From positions 2,046,001 through 2,110,000 of the forward strand of contig CAWBYP010000002.1 in assembly GCA_963793005.1 (NCBI GenBank): 64,000 nt of DNA, in the 5' to 3' direction. A program made the translations under genes and the position numbers. Positions 44,271 to 53,301 of the stretch are shown here, one piece after another. This DNA is from RPQJ01 sp963793005 (GTDB lineage Bacteria; Pseudomonadota; Gammaproteobacteria; Steroidobacterales; Steroidobacteraceae). The notes under the pieces are model-generated. The model had not been told where the DNA came from. It ran no database searches and worked only from the letters and a program-made list of their open reading frames with translations. Numbering within the stretch: position 1 is the first letter of the stretch; each line of letters begins with the position of its first letter.

Positions 44271-44744
44271 ATGAGCGAATCGAATGCAGCACGCCTGCCC
44301 GAGCAGCGCGGCGAATTTCCAGTGCTGCGCAGGATCACCACGCGCTGGATGGACAATGACCACTACGGTCACGTGAACAACGTGGTCTATTACTCGTACT
44401 TCGACACCGCGGTGAATGGTTACCTGATCGAGGCGAGCGGGGTGGACATCCGGGACCTGCCGGCGATCGGTATCGTCGCCGAGACGAGCTGCCGGTTCCT
44501 GCGCGAACTGAGTTTTCCGGACACCGTGCATGCGGGACTCGCGCTCGAGAAGCTCGGCAACTCGAGCGTCGTGTACCGCATCGGGCTGTTCGGCAACGAC
44601 GACACCGCGCCCGCTGCGATCGGGCGCTTCGTGCACGTGTACGTGGATGCGACCACCCGCCGTCCGGTGCCGGTGCCGGTGCCGATCAGGGCGGCGCTCA
44701 GCGTACTCGCGGACGGCTCAGCCGGGACGTCGCCGCTGCCGTAG
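44271..44744 (+). CDS. Hotdog-fold acyl-CoA thioesterase (4HBT family)
   Basis: A 157-residue enzyme with TTRWMDNDHYGHVNNVVYYS, the 4-hydroxybenzoyl-CoA thioesterase signature with catalytic Asp, followed by ETSCRFLRELSFPDTV. It hydrolyses an acyl-CoA thioester of unknown type. ATG 44271 (MSESNAARLPEQ) is favoured because earlier codons derive from the repeat element. Confidence 0.88.
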   Translation: MSESNAARLPEQRGEFPVLRRITTRWMDNDHYGHVNNVVYYSYFDTAVNGYLIEASGVDIRDLPAIGIVAETSCRFLRELSFPDTVHAGLALEKLGNSSVVYRIGLFGNDDTAPAAIGRFVHVYVDATTRRPVPVPVPIRAALSVLADGSAGTSPLP

Positions 44745-44768
44745 ATATCAGATCGCTGGAACGCGGAT

Positions 44769-45755
44769 CTATCGGCGCTCTTGCTTTTTTCGGCGCCGGC
44801 GACCCCGTACCGTGAATTCCGCTAAGTTCGTCGAACGGGATACGAGTTCCGACTCAACCACTTTCAGCATCGCAATGAATGCCTGTGCCGCAGGCGACAA
44901 CTCCCTGCCTCGCAGCCAGGCGATGCCATACCCTGACCGAAGCCCGCTAAGTCTTGCATCCAGGATCACCAGTGTGCCGATGCGGACCTCATCTTCCACC
45001 TGGAATTGCGAGGTTATCCCGATAGCGTCAGTGCGCTTGACGATAGCGCGCGCAACGGCGACCGAAGATATCGAGATCCTGGGTATCACGTCACCCGTCG
45101 CGGGATCGATGGAACCGGCAGACGATCCCAGTTGTTCCGAGGCGAAGATTCGAGCGGGGACTCGTGTTCCGATCAGGGGGTACTCGAGAATCTCCTGGAA
45201 CGTTAGGTTTGCGCGGTTCGCAAGAGGGTGTCCGGCCCTGCAATAGAAGTACGCGGGGTGTGGCTCGAGAATCTCGACGTTAAACCTGTTGTCCGTAGCG
45301 ACGATCGACGCCTCCATTACCGCGAGTTCAATGTCGCCGGAGAGCAACTTCGGTACGAATTCACGCCAGTGGCCTTCCACTACTTCGATCTGCAATAAAG
45401 GATGACGCGCCACCAGTCGTGAAACGCAAGCGGCCACACTGATCTCGAGAGCGTACGGACCGGCTCCAACCGTGAGGCGACCGGATCGAAGGCTCTTGTA
45501 GTCGTCGAGGTCGTCGTAGATCCGTCCAACGTCCGCCAATAGCTGCCTGGCCCGGGTCAGAAACAATTTCCCGGGCGGGGTCGGCACGACGCGGCGATTT
45601 GATCGCTCAAACAGACGCGCGCCCAGGTTTGCCTCCAATTCAGCGATGCGCCGACTGAACGTCGGCTGGGTCACCCGCAACGCTTCCGCGGCACGGGAAA
45701 AACTGCGGTGCTTATCCAGGGCGATCGCGAACTCAAGCAGGCGCAATTGGTTCAT
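44769..45755 (-). CDS. LysR family transcriptional regulator
   Basis: A 328-residue regulator. The N-terminal helix-turn-helix is LLEFAIALDKHRSFSRAAEA plus LRVTQPTFSRRIAELEANLG; a ligand-binding domain follows from about residue 90. It is divergent from an arylsulfatase gene, the likely target. The C-terminus is strongly basic (VRGRRRRKKQERR). Confidence 0.92.
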   Translation of the reverse strand: MNQLRLLEFAIALDKHRSFSRAAEALRVTQPTFSRRIAELEANLGARLFERSNRRVVPTPPGKLFLTRARQLLADVGRIYDDLDDYKSLRSGRLTVGAGPYALEISVAACVSRLVARHPLLQIEVVEGHWREFVPKLLSGDIELAVMEASIVATDNRFNVEILEPHPAYFYCRAGHPLANRANLTFQEILEYPLIGTRVPARIFASEQLGSSAGSIDPATGDVIPRISISSVAVARAIVKRTDAIGITSQFQVEDEVRIGTLVILDARLSGLRSGYGIAWLRGRELSPAAQAFIAMLKVVESELVSRSTNLAEFTVRGRRRRKKQERR

Positions 45756-45888
45756 GTCGCAAACTGTATCCTGAATTGTCGTTCATTGCATTGGACGTCC
45801 ATGCGTTCGTGGCCGTATCTTGCCGTCGCCAGTCGTAGGCCACCGCCACGGCATGGTTCGTCGAATCATCATCCGGAGACTTGCACGC

Positions 45889-47613
45889 ATGGCAAAGAAA
45901 TTACTTGGGCTCGCCGCGGTCCAGGCCCTGTTCCTGGCGGCGGGTGTTGCGGCGGCGCCGGCAACCGCGCTGGCGCAGACCACGCCGAAGCAGCCGAACA
46001 TTCTTTTCATCATGGGCGACGACATTGGCATCATGAATGTCGGCGCATACCACCAGGGTCTCATGGTCGGCGAGACACCCAACATCGACCGCATCGCCAA
46101 CGAAGGTGCGCGGTACATGACCTATTACGCCGAGCAGAGCTGCACAGCCGGCCGCACGGCCTTCTTTACCGGCATGCATCCGCTCCGGGCTGGCATGGTC
46201 ATGCCCCAGCTCCCGGGTGCCACGAGCTCCCTGTTGCCGGGCACGCCCGCGCTGGCAAAATTCCTGCTGGATCTCGGCTACAGCACCGGCGAGTTCGGCA
46301 AGAACCACCTGGGCGATAAATCGGCGTCGCTGCCGACGGCGCACGGCTTCCAGGAGTACTGGGGATACCTCTATCACCTCGACGCCATGCAGGGGGTGAG
46401 CTTCCCGGACATCAACAGCACCCCGACCGATCAGGCGGTTGTTCCGCCCTGCAAGAACACCCCGGTCAAGGGTCTCAAAGAGCCCGCCGGCGCGGTGGAC
46501 CCCAGGACGGCGCTCTGCATGACCCCGCCACGGCCGGTTATTCATTGCACGTCCTCGGACGGCACCGAGAAGAACCAGAGCTGCAAGGACATGGGGCCGC
46601 TGACGCTGGAACGCTCCAAGACCGTGGACGAGGAAATCTCTGCCCAGGTCATCGACTTCCTCGACCGCAACGACCCCAAGAAGACCGACAAGCCATTCTT
46701 CGTCTGGTACAACCCGGCGCGCATGCACATCACGACCATGTTCTCGGACAAGTATGCGGACATGCTGGGCGAGAAGGGCGGCAAGGACTGGGGCATCAAT
46801 GAAGTCGGCATGAAGCAGATGGACGACAACATCGGCTACGTGCTGAAAAAGCTCGAGGATATGGGCGAGCTCGACAACACCATCGTCGTCTTTACCACCG
46901 ACAACGGCGCCGAGAGCATCACCTACCCGGACGGCGGGATTACGCCCTTCAGGGGCGGCAAGCTCACCACCTGGGAAGGCGGCATGCGCGCACCGATGGT
47001 CATTCGCTGGCCGGGGCACGTCAAGGCTGGCACCAATCCGGACCAGATATTTTCCTCACTGGACTGGGTGCCCACCTTCGTCAATATCGCCGGCGGGCCT
47101 TCGGGTGATGGCCTGAAGAAGCAGATCGAGGCCGGCAAGTACCCCGGCATCATCAAGACCACACTCGACGGTTTCGACCAGCGGGCTTACCTGGAAGGCA
47201 AGGGCGATTCGGCGCGTGACACCTTCTTCTACTACACCGGCGCGCAGCCGTCGGCGGTGCGGTACAAGAACTGGAAGTTCTACTACACGATGGTGTCTTC
47301 CAATGCGCTGGAAGCGTTCAATGCCGCAAGCACCTATCACTGGACCCAGGTCAACAACCTCAGGCGTGATCCCTTCGAGAGGTCAGTCGCGTCGGCTGAA
47401 GGTACCCTGCTGGGCTACGGCGGCGCCCTGGCTGCTCCGAGCACCGCGTTCATCTATGACTGGAACCTGCTGCCGATTGGGCAGTTGCTGTGGCTGAAGG
47501 AACTCGAGACGTACAGGACCTTCCCTGCGCTGCAGACTCCGGCGAGCTACAACCTGGATAACATAATCAAGTCGATGCAGGATGCGAGACACATCAGCCA
47601 CGCGGGTGAATAG
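45889..47613 (+). CDS. Secreted arylsulfatase
   Basis: A 574-residue alkaline-phosphatase-superfamily enzyme with a signal peptide (LLGLAAVQALFLAAGVAAAP). NILFIMGDDIG supplies the metal-binding Asp pair; CTAGRT (Cys85) is the CxAxR site converted to formylglycine; FTTDNGAE gives the remaining metal ligands. It releases sulfate from organic esters in the periplasm. ATG 45889 is chosen for GGAG upstream and a good signal peptide. No formylglycine-generating enzyme or sulfatase transporter is adjacent. LysR is divergent. Confidence 0.9.
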   Translation: MAKKLLGLAAVQALFLAAGVAAAPATALAQTTPKQPNILFIMGDDIGIMNVGAYHQGLMVGETPNIDRIANEGARYMTYYAEQSCTAGRTAFFTGMHPLRAGMVMPQLPGATSSLLPGTPALAKFLLDLGYSTGEFGKNHLGDKSASLPTAHGFQEYWGYLYHLDAMQGVSFPDINSTPTDQAVVPPCKNTPVKGLKEPAGAVDPRTALCMTPPRPVIHCTSSDGTEKNQSCKDMGPLTLERSKTVDEEISAQVIDFLDRNDPKKTDKPFFVWYNPARMHITTMFSDKYADMLGEKGGKDWGINEVGMKQMDDNIGYVLKKLEDMGELDNTIVVFTTDNGAESITYPDGGITPFRGGKLTTWEGGMRAPMVIRWPGHVKAGTNPDQIFSSLDWVPTFVNIAGGPSGDGLKKQIEAGKYPGIIKTTLDGFDQRAYLEGKGDSARDTFFYYTGAQPSAVRYKNWKFYYTMVSSNALEAFNAASTYHWTQVNNLRRDPFERSVASAEGTLLGYGGALAAPSTAFIYDWNLLPIGQLLWLKELETYRTFPALQTPASYNLDNIIKSMQDARHISHAGE

Positions 47614-47647
47614 CCAGCGACCAGGAATATCCTGGAATTGATGCGCC

Positions 47648-47679
47648 AAAGCGGGTGGCCCGAAAGGGTCACCCGCTTT
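47648..47679 (+). terminator. Terminator of the arylsulfatase gene
   Basis: AAAGCGGGTG (47648-47657) pairs with CACCCGCTTT (47670-47679) with an inner GCCC/GGGT stem, followed by CTTCTTTC. Located 34 bases after the stop. Confidence 0.75.
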
Positions 47680-47755
47680 CTTCTTTCGAGCCTGTCATAC
47701 GAGCCATTCATGCGACTGAGCCGCGGGCAGCCTGGTCGAATCGCCGCTTCCGAAC

Positions 47756-48208
47756 TCAGACAGTCGCCAACGTCCGCTCTTGTCGCCGCTGGCCAATCAA
47801 TTGCCCCACGACCCGCCGTGTGTGTCCGCGGTCGCGGTGTTCAAACAGATAGATCCCCTGCCACGTCCCAAGCGCCGGTCGACCATCTGTAATCGGAATC
47901 GATAGCGAGACCGCTGTCAGCGCTGCCTTGATGTGCGCGGGCATGTCGTCTGGTCCTTCGGTCGTATGCGTCAGCCACCGCATCGACGCGTCGTCGGAGG
48001 AGGGGACGAGCCGTCGGAAGAACTCCTGAAGATCGCGCTGCACGTCGGGATCCGCGTTTTCCTGCACCAGCAGCGAGCACGAGGTGTGTTGCACGTACAG
48101 TGTCAGCAGGCCTTCCCGGAGGCCGCTGTCCCGGACGAAGCGCACGACCTCTGCGGTGAACTCGTGAAGTCCGGGCCCCGACGTCCGAATGCTGAACACC
48201 GTCTGCAT
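47756..48208 (-). CDS. yjbQ: YjbQ family (UPF0047) protein
   Basis: A 150-residue protein from ATG 48208 (MQTVFSIRTSG). Conserved marks QHTSCSLLVQENADP, HTTEGPDDMPAHIK and LGTWQGIYLFEHR, with invariant His, identify UPF0047/YjbQ, reported to have weak thiamine-phosphate synthase-like activity. The final about 20 residues (RRVVGQLIGQ...) extend a little past the usual family end. Confidence 0.88.
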   Translation of the reverse strand: MQTVFSIRTSGPGLHEFTAEVVRFVRDSGLREGLLTLYVQHTSCSLLVQENADPDVQRDLQEFFRRLVPSSDDASMRWLTHTTEGPDDMPAHIKAALTAVSLSIPITDGRPALGTWQGIYLFEHRDRGHTRRVVGQLIGQRRQERTLATV

Positions 48209-48285
48209 CAGATGCACCCTCCAGTTGAATGTAGAGCTTTTTGCCGCAATGGTCTGCATCCAGCAGTGATGCCGGCGCCTGCTCT

Positions 48286-49383
48286 TCAGCGCTGGAGCCC
48301 CAGGAAGACTCTCATTCGCTCGAGTTCTGCCGCAAGTTCTCTCCGAAACGCGGTGTCGCGGGGCTGCGGGCCCCTGCTGCAGCCGAATGAACTGCGCAGC
48401 GTCCCGTCCTTGACCGACAGGTTGCCCCAGCCGATGACCTGGTCGCGCCACAGCAAGGGCAGGGCGTAGTAACCGAGCTTCCGCTTCGGCGCCGGCGTAT
48501 AGGCCTCGAATCGGTACCGCCATCCCCAGAAGGTCTCGAATCGCTGCCGGTCGAATACGACCGGATCGAATGGTGTGAGCAGGCGCACGGCCTCGTCCGG
48601 ACTCCAGCGGCGTGAGGCGGGATTCTCGGTTGCCGGCCAGTACCAGTCCTCGGAGTCCACCTTCGCGTGGCCAAGCCGGTGCTTTGCGCGTGCCAGCGAC
48701 TCGGCGCGTCGTGATCTCCACTGCGGTATGCCGACACACAGCCCGCTCAGCAGCCGGCCGAGACCACCGGCGGGCAGGGGCGCGTACTTGTTCACGGCGA
48801 TGTCGATAAGCGCGTCGATTCTCGCGTTGATGGTCGCGTCGTCCAGTGGCGACTCGCCCGGGATCGCGCGTGCCGCATACACGCGTGTTCCGCCCTCGCG
48901 CCTGACAACCCGCAGTAGCCCCCGGTAGTGCATGTCGTCGAGCAGTCGGGTGGTGGCGTTCGATGAGCCGCCGAACCAGTTGGTCACCTTGCCGTGTGCG
49001 AACCGGGCATCGACCTCGCGCGGATGCACTGCGCCACAGTCGCACACGAACTTCAGAACTTCCTCCGCTTGCCGCCGCCGCCGCGCCGTCCACGTTCGCC
49101 GCGCTGTCCGTGGATGCATCAACGCACTGTGCGCACGCGGCAGGATCCCGTAGTTGACGAAAAAGTCCTCTTCGACAGGCAGTCGCGGGTAGCGCCGCTC
49201 GAGATCGCCCGCACGGTAGTCCCGGACCCGGTGACGCAGCGTCAGGTCCTGTGCGCGCGCCGGCGCGCGAATCGGATCGACCTGCACGAAACCGAGCTTG
49301 CTGATTGCTCGACCGAGCGTCGTTGGTCGAAACAACGATCGCGCGACGGCGTAGCGGCGCAACTGCTCTATTGTCAATTTCAC
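48286..49383 (-). CDS. ycaQ: YcaQ-like winged-helix DNA glycosylase
   Basis: About 365 residues from GTG 49383 (VKLTIEQLRRYAVARSL). The family catalytic motif QxD is present in GFVQVDPIRAPARAQDL, and three winged-helix domains are predicted. YcaQ/AlkX unhooks DNA interstrand crosslinks. The upstream ATG at 49464 would overlap the neighbouring ilvH and adds an Arg-rich tail without similarity, so GTG is preferred. Confidence 0.85.
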   Translation of the reverse strand: MKLTIEQLRRYAVARSLFRPTTLGRAISKLGFVQVDPIRAPARAQDLTLRHRVRDYRAGDLERRYPRLPVEEDFFVNYGILPRAHSALMHPRTARRTWTARRRRQAEEVLKFVCDCGAVHPREVDARFAHGKVTNWFGGSSNATTRLLDDMHYRGLLRVVRREGGTRVYAARAIPGESPLDDATINARIDALIDIAVNKYAPLPAGGLGRLLSGLCVGIPQWRSRRAESLARAKHRLGHAKVDSEDWYWPATENPASRRWSPDEAVRLLTPFDPVVFDRQRFETFWGWRYRFEAYTPAPKRKLGYYALPLLWRDQVIGWGNLSVKDGTLRSSFGCSRGPQPRDTAFRRELAAELERMRVFLGLQR

Positions 49384-49420
49384 GCTGCAGTCCGGGCTGG
49401 TTGCAGCTTGTCGGCGCCGG

Positions 49421-49915
49421 TCAGGATTCCAGGACCTCCTTGCCCTTCTGGATCGCGAGCGCACCCGAGCGCACGACCTCGAGTACCTCGCCGAAGTTGG
49501 CGACCTCGGCGATGAAGCTATTGATCTTCGCCTCGTTGCTGGTCAGCTCGACCGTGAAGCTGTCCGCCGCATCCCACAGCACGCGACCGCCCGCCCGCTG
49601 CGTTGCCGACCACAAAGAGCCGACCATTGCGGCCTTGCCCTTCATCTTGATCAGCAGCAGTTCACGCTCGAAATGTTCCTCGCGCGTCACGTCCTCGACG
49701 TCCACGACGTCGACCAGTTTCAGCAGCTGGTTCGAAATCTGCTGGATCACTGCGTCGTTTCCGGTAGTTACGACCGTCAGGCGCGACACCGTGGGATCGT
49801 CGGTCGGCGCGACGCTCAACGACTCGATGTTGTAGCCGCGGGTCGAGAAGAGCCCGGCGACACGGTTCAGGGCGCCGACCTCGTTCTGCAGAGTGACGGA
49901 AATGATGTGGCGCAT
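49421..49915 (-). CDS. ilvH: Acetolactate synthase small (regulatory) subunit
   Basis: A 164-residue protein. An N-terminal ACT domain (MRHIISVTLQNEVGALNRVA; GLFSTRGYNIESLSV) binds valine for feedback control; a C-terminal domain contacts the catalytic subunit. ATG 49915 is the family start. It is encoded on the strand opposite to the large subunit, 212 bases away, rather than in the usual ilvBH operon. ycaQ follows on the same strand. Confidence 0.94.
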   Translation of the reverse strand: MRHIISVTLQNEVGALNRVAGLFSTRGYNIESLSVAPTDDPTVSRLTVVTTGNDAVIQQISNQLLKLVDVVDVEDVTREEHFERELLLIKMKGKAAMVGSLWSATQRAGGRVLWDAADSFTVELTSNEAKINSFIAEVANFGEVLEVVRSGALAIQKGKEVLES

Positions 49916-50127
49916 GGTACTCACTGTGGCCCAGCCTGCGGATCGACTCCGCGCTAACTTCATAAGTGCATGATTTAGAAACCATAAACGACCGTTCCGT
50001 CGTCCTGGCTTCGGGGCAAGCATAGGGTATCGATCAGGGTCCGCCTAGATGGACGGGTACGGATGCGGCTGCTAGTCTCCGTTGCACCGCAACACAAATA
50101 CCAGCGGGTCGCCAGGCAGGATTTCCC

Positions 50128-51984
50128 GTGAGCCAGAGCCACGCCAAGAAGGATCGAGCCGTCCACCCCAGGGCAGGGCAGGTCATGTCCGGTGCGGACA
50201 TCATCGTGCAGGTGCTGGCCGACGAGGGCGTGGACACCATCTTCGGCTACAGCGGCGGCGCGATCCTGCCGACCTACGACGCGGTGTTTCGCTACAACCA
50301 GGCCCATGCGGACGCCGACGGCGCCGGTGCGCCGATGCCGCTGATCGTGCCGGCCAACGAGCAGGGCGCGGGCTTCATGGCCGCCGGCTATGCGCGGGCC
50401 AGCGGCCGCGTCGGTGTGTGCATGGTTACCTCGGGTCCGGGCGCGACGAACACCGTCACGCCAGTGCGCGACAGCGCGGCGGACTCGGTGCCGATCGTAG
50501 TCATCTGCGGCCAGGTGCCGACGGCCGCCATCGGTAGCGACGGTTTCCAGGAGGCGCCCGTTGCGAACATCATGGGCTCGGTGGCAAAGCACTGCTTCCT
50601 GGTCACCGACCCGGAGCGACTCGAGGCGACGATCCGCACCGCGTTCGAGATCGCGCGCACAGGCCGCCCCGGCCCGGTGGTGGTCGACGTCCCGAAGGAC
50701 GTGCAGAACTGGCAGGGTCCGTTCAAGGGCGAGGGGCACCTCGATGTGCGAGGTTATCGCCATCGCATGAAGGCCCTCGAGGAGAATTCGCTCTCGGACA
50801 AGCAGGCGGACGCATTCCTCACCATGCTCGGTGACTCGAAGCGGCCGCTGATCTACGCGGGCGGCGGGGTCATCAACGGCAACGGTGCCGAGGAACTCCG
50901 GCGCTTCGCGACTGAGCTGGGCATTCCGGTCGTCACCACGCTTATGGGCATCGGCGCCATCGATACGACCCACCCGCTCGCGCTTCAAATGCTTGGCATG
51001 CACGGGACTGCGTTCGCCAACTACGCGGTGGACGACTGCGATTTCCTGGTCGCGCTCGGCGCTCGCTTCGACGATCGCGTCGCCGGCGTTCCGGAGCAGT
51101 TCGCGCCGAGCGCGAAGAAGATCGCGCACATCGACGTGGATGCTTCCGAAATCAACAAGGTCAAGCGCGTGCAGTGGAGCCACGTCGGGTTGCTGCCCGC
51201 GGCACTCAAGGCATTGAGCGCGCGTGCGAAGCAGGCGGGTTTCAGCCGCGACTGGTCTGCGTGGCAGGCGCACGTCGACGCGCTCAGGCAGCGGCACGCG
51301 ATGAACTACGACCGCGACAGCGAGCTTATCCAGCCGTACTACGTGATCGAGGAGATCAACCGCCTCACGAAGGGCAAGGCGATCATCGCGACCGGCGTCG
51401 GCCAGCACCAGATGTGGGCCGCGCAGTACTTCGACTTCTGCGAGCCGCGGCTGTGGCTCACCTCGGGCAGCATGGGCACGATGGGCTTCGGCCTGCCCGC
51501 GGCGATCGGCGCGCAGTTCGCGCGGCGTGACAGATTGGTGATCGACATCGACGGCGACGCCAGCATCCGCATGAACCTCGGCGAGCTCGAGACGGTCACG
51601 ACCTACGACCTTCCGGTGAAAGTGGTGGTGCTGAACAACTTCGGCGACGGCATGGTCAAGCAGTGGCAGAAGCTGTTCTTCAAGGGGCGCCTGTCTGCAA
51701 GCGACAAGTCGCTGCACAAGAAGGATTTCGTCAAGGCCGCGGAGGCGGACGGGTTCCAGTTCGCAGTGCGCCTCGATCGCAAGGAAGACGTGCCGCGAGT
51801 GGTGAAGGAATTCGTCGAGTTCGCGGGGCCAGCGTTCCTCGAGGTGATCATCGACATCGACGCCTGCGTTTATCCGATGGTCGGGCCTGGCCAGACCTAC
51901 GCAGAAATGATCACCGGCGACTTCATCGAGTCGCGGGGCGGCGACGGCGGCAAGAAGGAATCCGGCCCGAGCGGCATGTTCTGA
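50128..51984 (+). CDS. ilvB: Acetolactate synthase large subunit
   Basis: A 618-residue thiamine-diphosphate enzyme that forms acetolactate for valine and leucine, and acetohydroxybutyrate for isoleucine. Marks: IFGYSGGAILP, NEQGAGFMAAGYARASG, GSMGTMGFGLPAAIGAQ and the ThDP-binding DIDGDASIRMNLGELET ... NNFGDGMVKQWQ. The usual GDGSF is GDASI here, typical of a distinct AHAS clade with the long LHKKDFVKAAEADGF region. GTG 50128 has AGGCAGGA upstream; ATG 50185 is the alternative. Divergent from ilvH. Confidence 0.93.
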   Translation: MSQSHAKKDRAVHPRAGQVMSGADIIVQVLADEGVDTIFGYSGGAILPTYDAVFRYNQAHADADGAGAPMPLIVPANEQGAGFMAAGYARASGRVGVCMVTSGPGATNTVTPVRDSAADSVPIVVICGQVPTAAIGSDGFQEAPVANIMGSVAKHCFLVTDPERLEATIRTAFEIARTGRPGPVVVDVPKDVQNWQGPFKGEGHLDVRGYRHRMKALEENSLSDKQADAFLTMLGDSKRPLIYAGGGVINGNGAEELRRFATELGIPVVTTLMGIGAIDTTHPLALQMLGMHGTAFANYAVDDCDFLVALGARFDDRVAGVPEQFAPSAKKIAHIDVDASEINKVKRVQWSHVGLLPAALKALSARAKQAGFSRDWSAWQAHVDALRQRHAMNYDRDSELIQPYYVIEEINRLTKGKAIIATGVGQHQMWAAQYFDFCEPRLWLTSGSMGTMGFGLPAAIGAQFARRDRLVIDIDGDASIRMNLGELETVTTYDLPVKVVVLNNFGDGMVKQWQKLFFKGRLSASDKSLHKKDFVKAAEADGFQFAVRLDRKEDVPRVVKEFVEFAGPAFLEVIIDIDACVYPMVGPGQTYAEMITGDFIESRGGDGGKKESGPSGMF

Positions 51985-52035
51985 TCCGCGTCCGGGCCTG
52001 GCCGGTTGCGCCGGGACCCAATTGGCCTTTTGAGC

Positions 52036-53301
52036 TCAAGCCCAGCCTGCCGCATTTACGGCGAGCCCGGCGACTGCAGATGCGGCCAGGATCCATGGCA
52101 GCGCGAGACTGGTGCGCAGCAGAAACCAGGTAGCCGCGGCAATGGCCAGCGACGGCCAGGCCAGGCCCGCGTCGAGTCCGCCGGGGAACAGCACTACGCC
52201 GCCGAGGATCACCGCCAGCGTCGCGATCACGCCGATCACGGCCGCCGTGACCGCCATCAGCGCGCCGGCGATCCGTGGATTGCCGGTGAGCCGCTCGACG
52301 TACGGAGCGCCGAGAAAGATCAGCACGAACGACGGCAGGAACGTCGCCCATGACGCAAGTACTGCGGCGAGAAGTCCGCTGGCCGCCGGCAACAACGGCG
52401 ATGGCTGGTTCCACCCGGCCATGAAGCCCATGAACTGCAGCACGATCACCAGCGGACCCGGCGTGGTCTCCGCCAGCGCGAGGCCGTCGATCGCCTGGTG
52501 CGCGCTCACCCATCCCAGTTCCTGGACAAAGTGCTGCGTCACGTAGCCGAGCACCGCATACGCGCCGCCGAACGTCACGAGGGCGGCCTGCGTGAAGAAC
52601 AGGTACAGGCGTGTCCAGAGCGACCCGTAGCCGAGTGCGATCGTCACCGCAACCAGCGGCAGGACCCACAGCGTGAGTCCAGCGATCGCAACCCGGATGG
52701 GAGTTGCGGTGCGCACTGTCGCGACCGGCGTGTCCGCGGCTGCCCGGCGGGTACGCCAGGCTGCCGCGAGACCAGACAGTCCGGCTGCAAGCACGATCAG
52801 CGGGAACGGTATTCCAAGCCACTGCAAGGCGATGAATGAGCCGACTGCCAGTGCGACGTGCAGCGGACCGCGCAGCGCGCGCCTGCCGAGGCCGGTGATC
52901 GCCCGCAGTATCAGCGCCAGCACGGCGGCCCTGAGGCCAACGAGGATTCCTGCCACCACCGGCAGGCTGCCGAAGCGCGCGTATGCCAGGGACAGTCCGA
53001 GCAGCAACAGCACGGCGGGGACGATGAAGCCGAGCCCCGCCACCAGGCCGCCGCGGATGCCGTGGAGTTTCCATCCAAGGTAGATGGCGAGCTGCAGTGC
53101 TTCGGGCCCGGGCAGCAGCATGCAGAAACTGAGCGCGCTGCTGAACTGCCGCTCGCTGAGCCACCCGCGCCGCTCGACGACTTCGCGGTGCATCACCGCG
53201 ATCTGGCCGGCAGGGCCGCCGAAAGAAATGAAACCCAGGCGCGTCCAGAATCGCGCCGCGTCGACGAATGTCGGGTGTGCGCCGGCAGCGCTGCCCGTCA
53301 C
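52036..53301 (-). CDS. chrA: Chromate transporter
   Basis: A 421-residue inner-membrane protein of two homologous six-helix halves. FGGPAGQIAVMHREVVERRG and the mirrored VTFGGAYAVLGYVTQHFVQ are the two ChrA signatures; PGPEALQLAIYLG and TTPGPLVIVLQFMGF are the paired PGP loops. It exports chromate. Start ATG 53301 overlaps the DsbA-like gene stop by 4 bases, so they are coupled. Confidence 0.93.
   Translation of the reverse strand: MTGSAAGAHPTFVDAARFWTRLGFISFGGPAGQIAVMHREVVERRGWLSERQFSSALSFCMLLPGPEALQLAIYLGWKLHGIRGGLVAGLGFIVPAVLLLLGLSLAYARFGSLPVVAGILVGLRAAVLALILRAITGLGRRALRGPLHVALAVGSFIALQWLGIPFPLIVLAAGLSGLAAAWRTRRAAADTPVATVRTATPIRVAIAGLTLWVLPLVAVTIALGYGSLWTRLYLFFTQAALVTFGGAYAVLGYVTQHFVQELGWVSAHQAIDGLALAETTPGPLVIVLQFMGFMAGWNQPSPLLPAASGLLAAVLASWATFLPSFVLIFLGAPYVERLTGNPRIAGALMAVTAAVIGVIATLAVILGGVVLFPGGLDAGLAWPSLAIAAATWFLLRTSLALPWILAASAVAGLAVNAAGWA

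Noticed and set aside
49975..51717. 580-codon open frame on the minus strand
   Set aside because: Antisense of ilvB; composition of a shadow frame.
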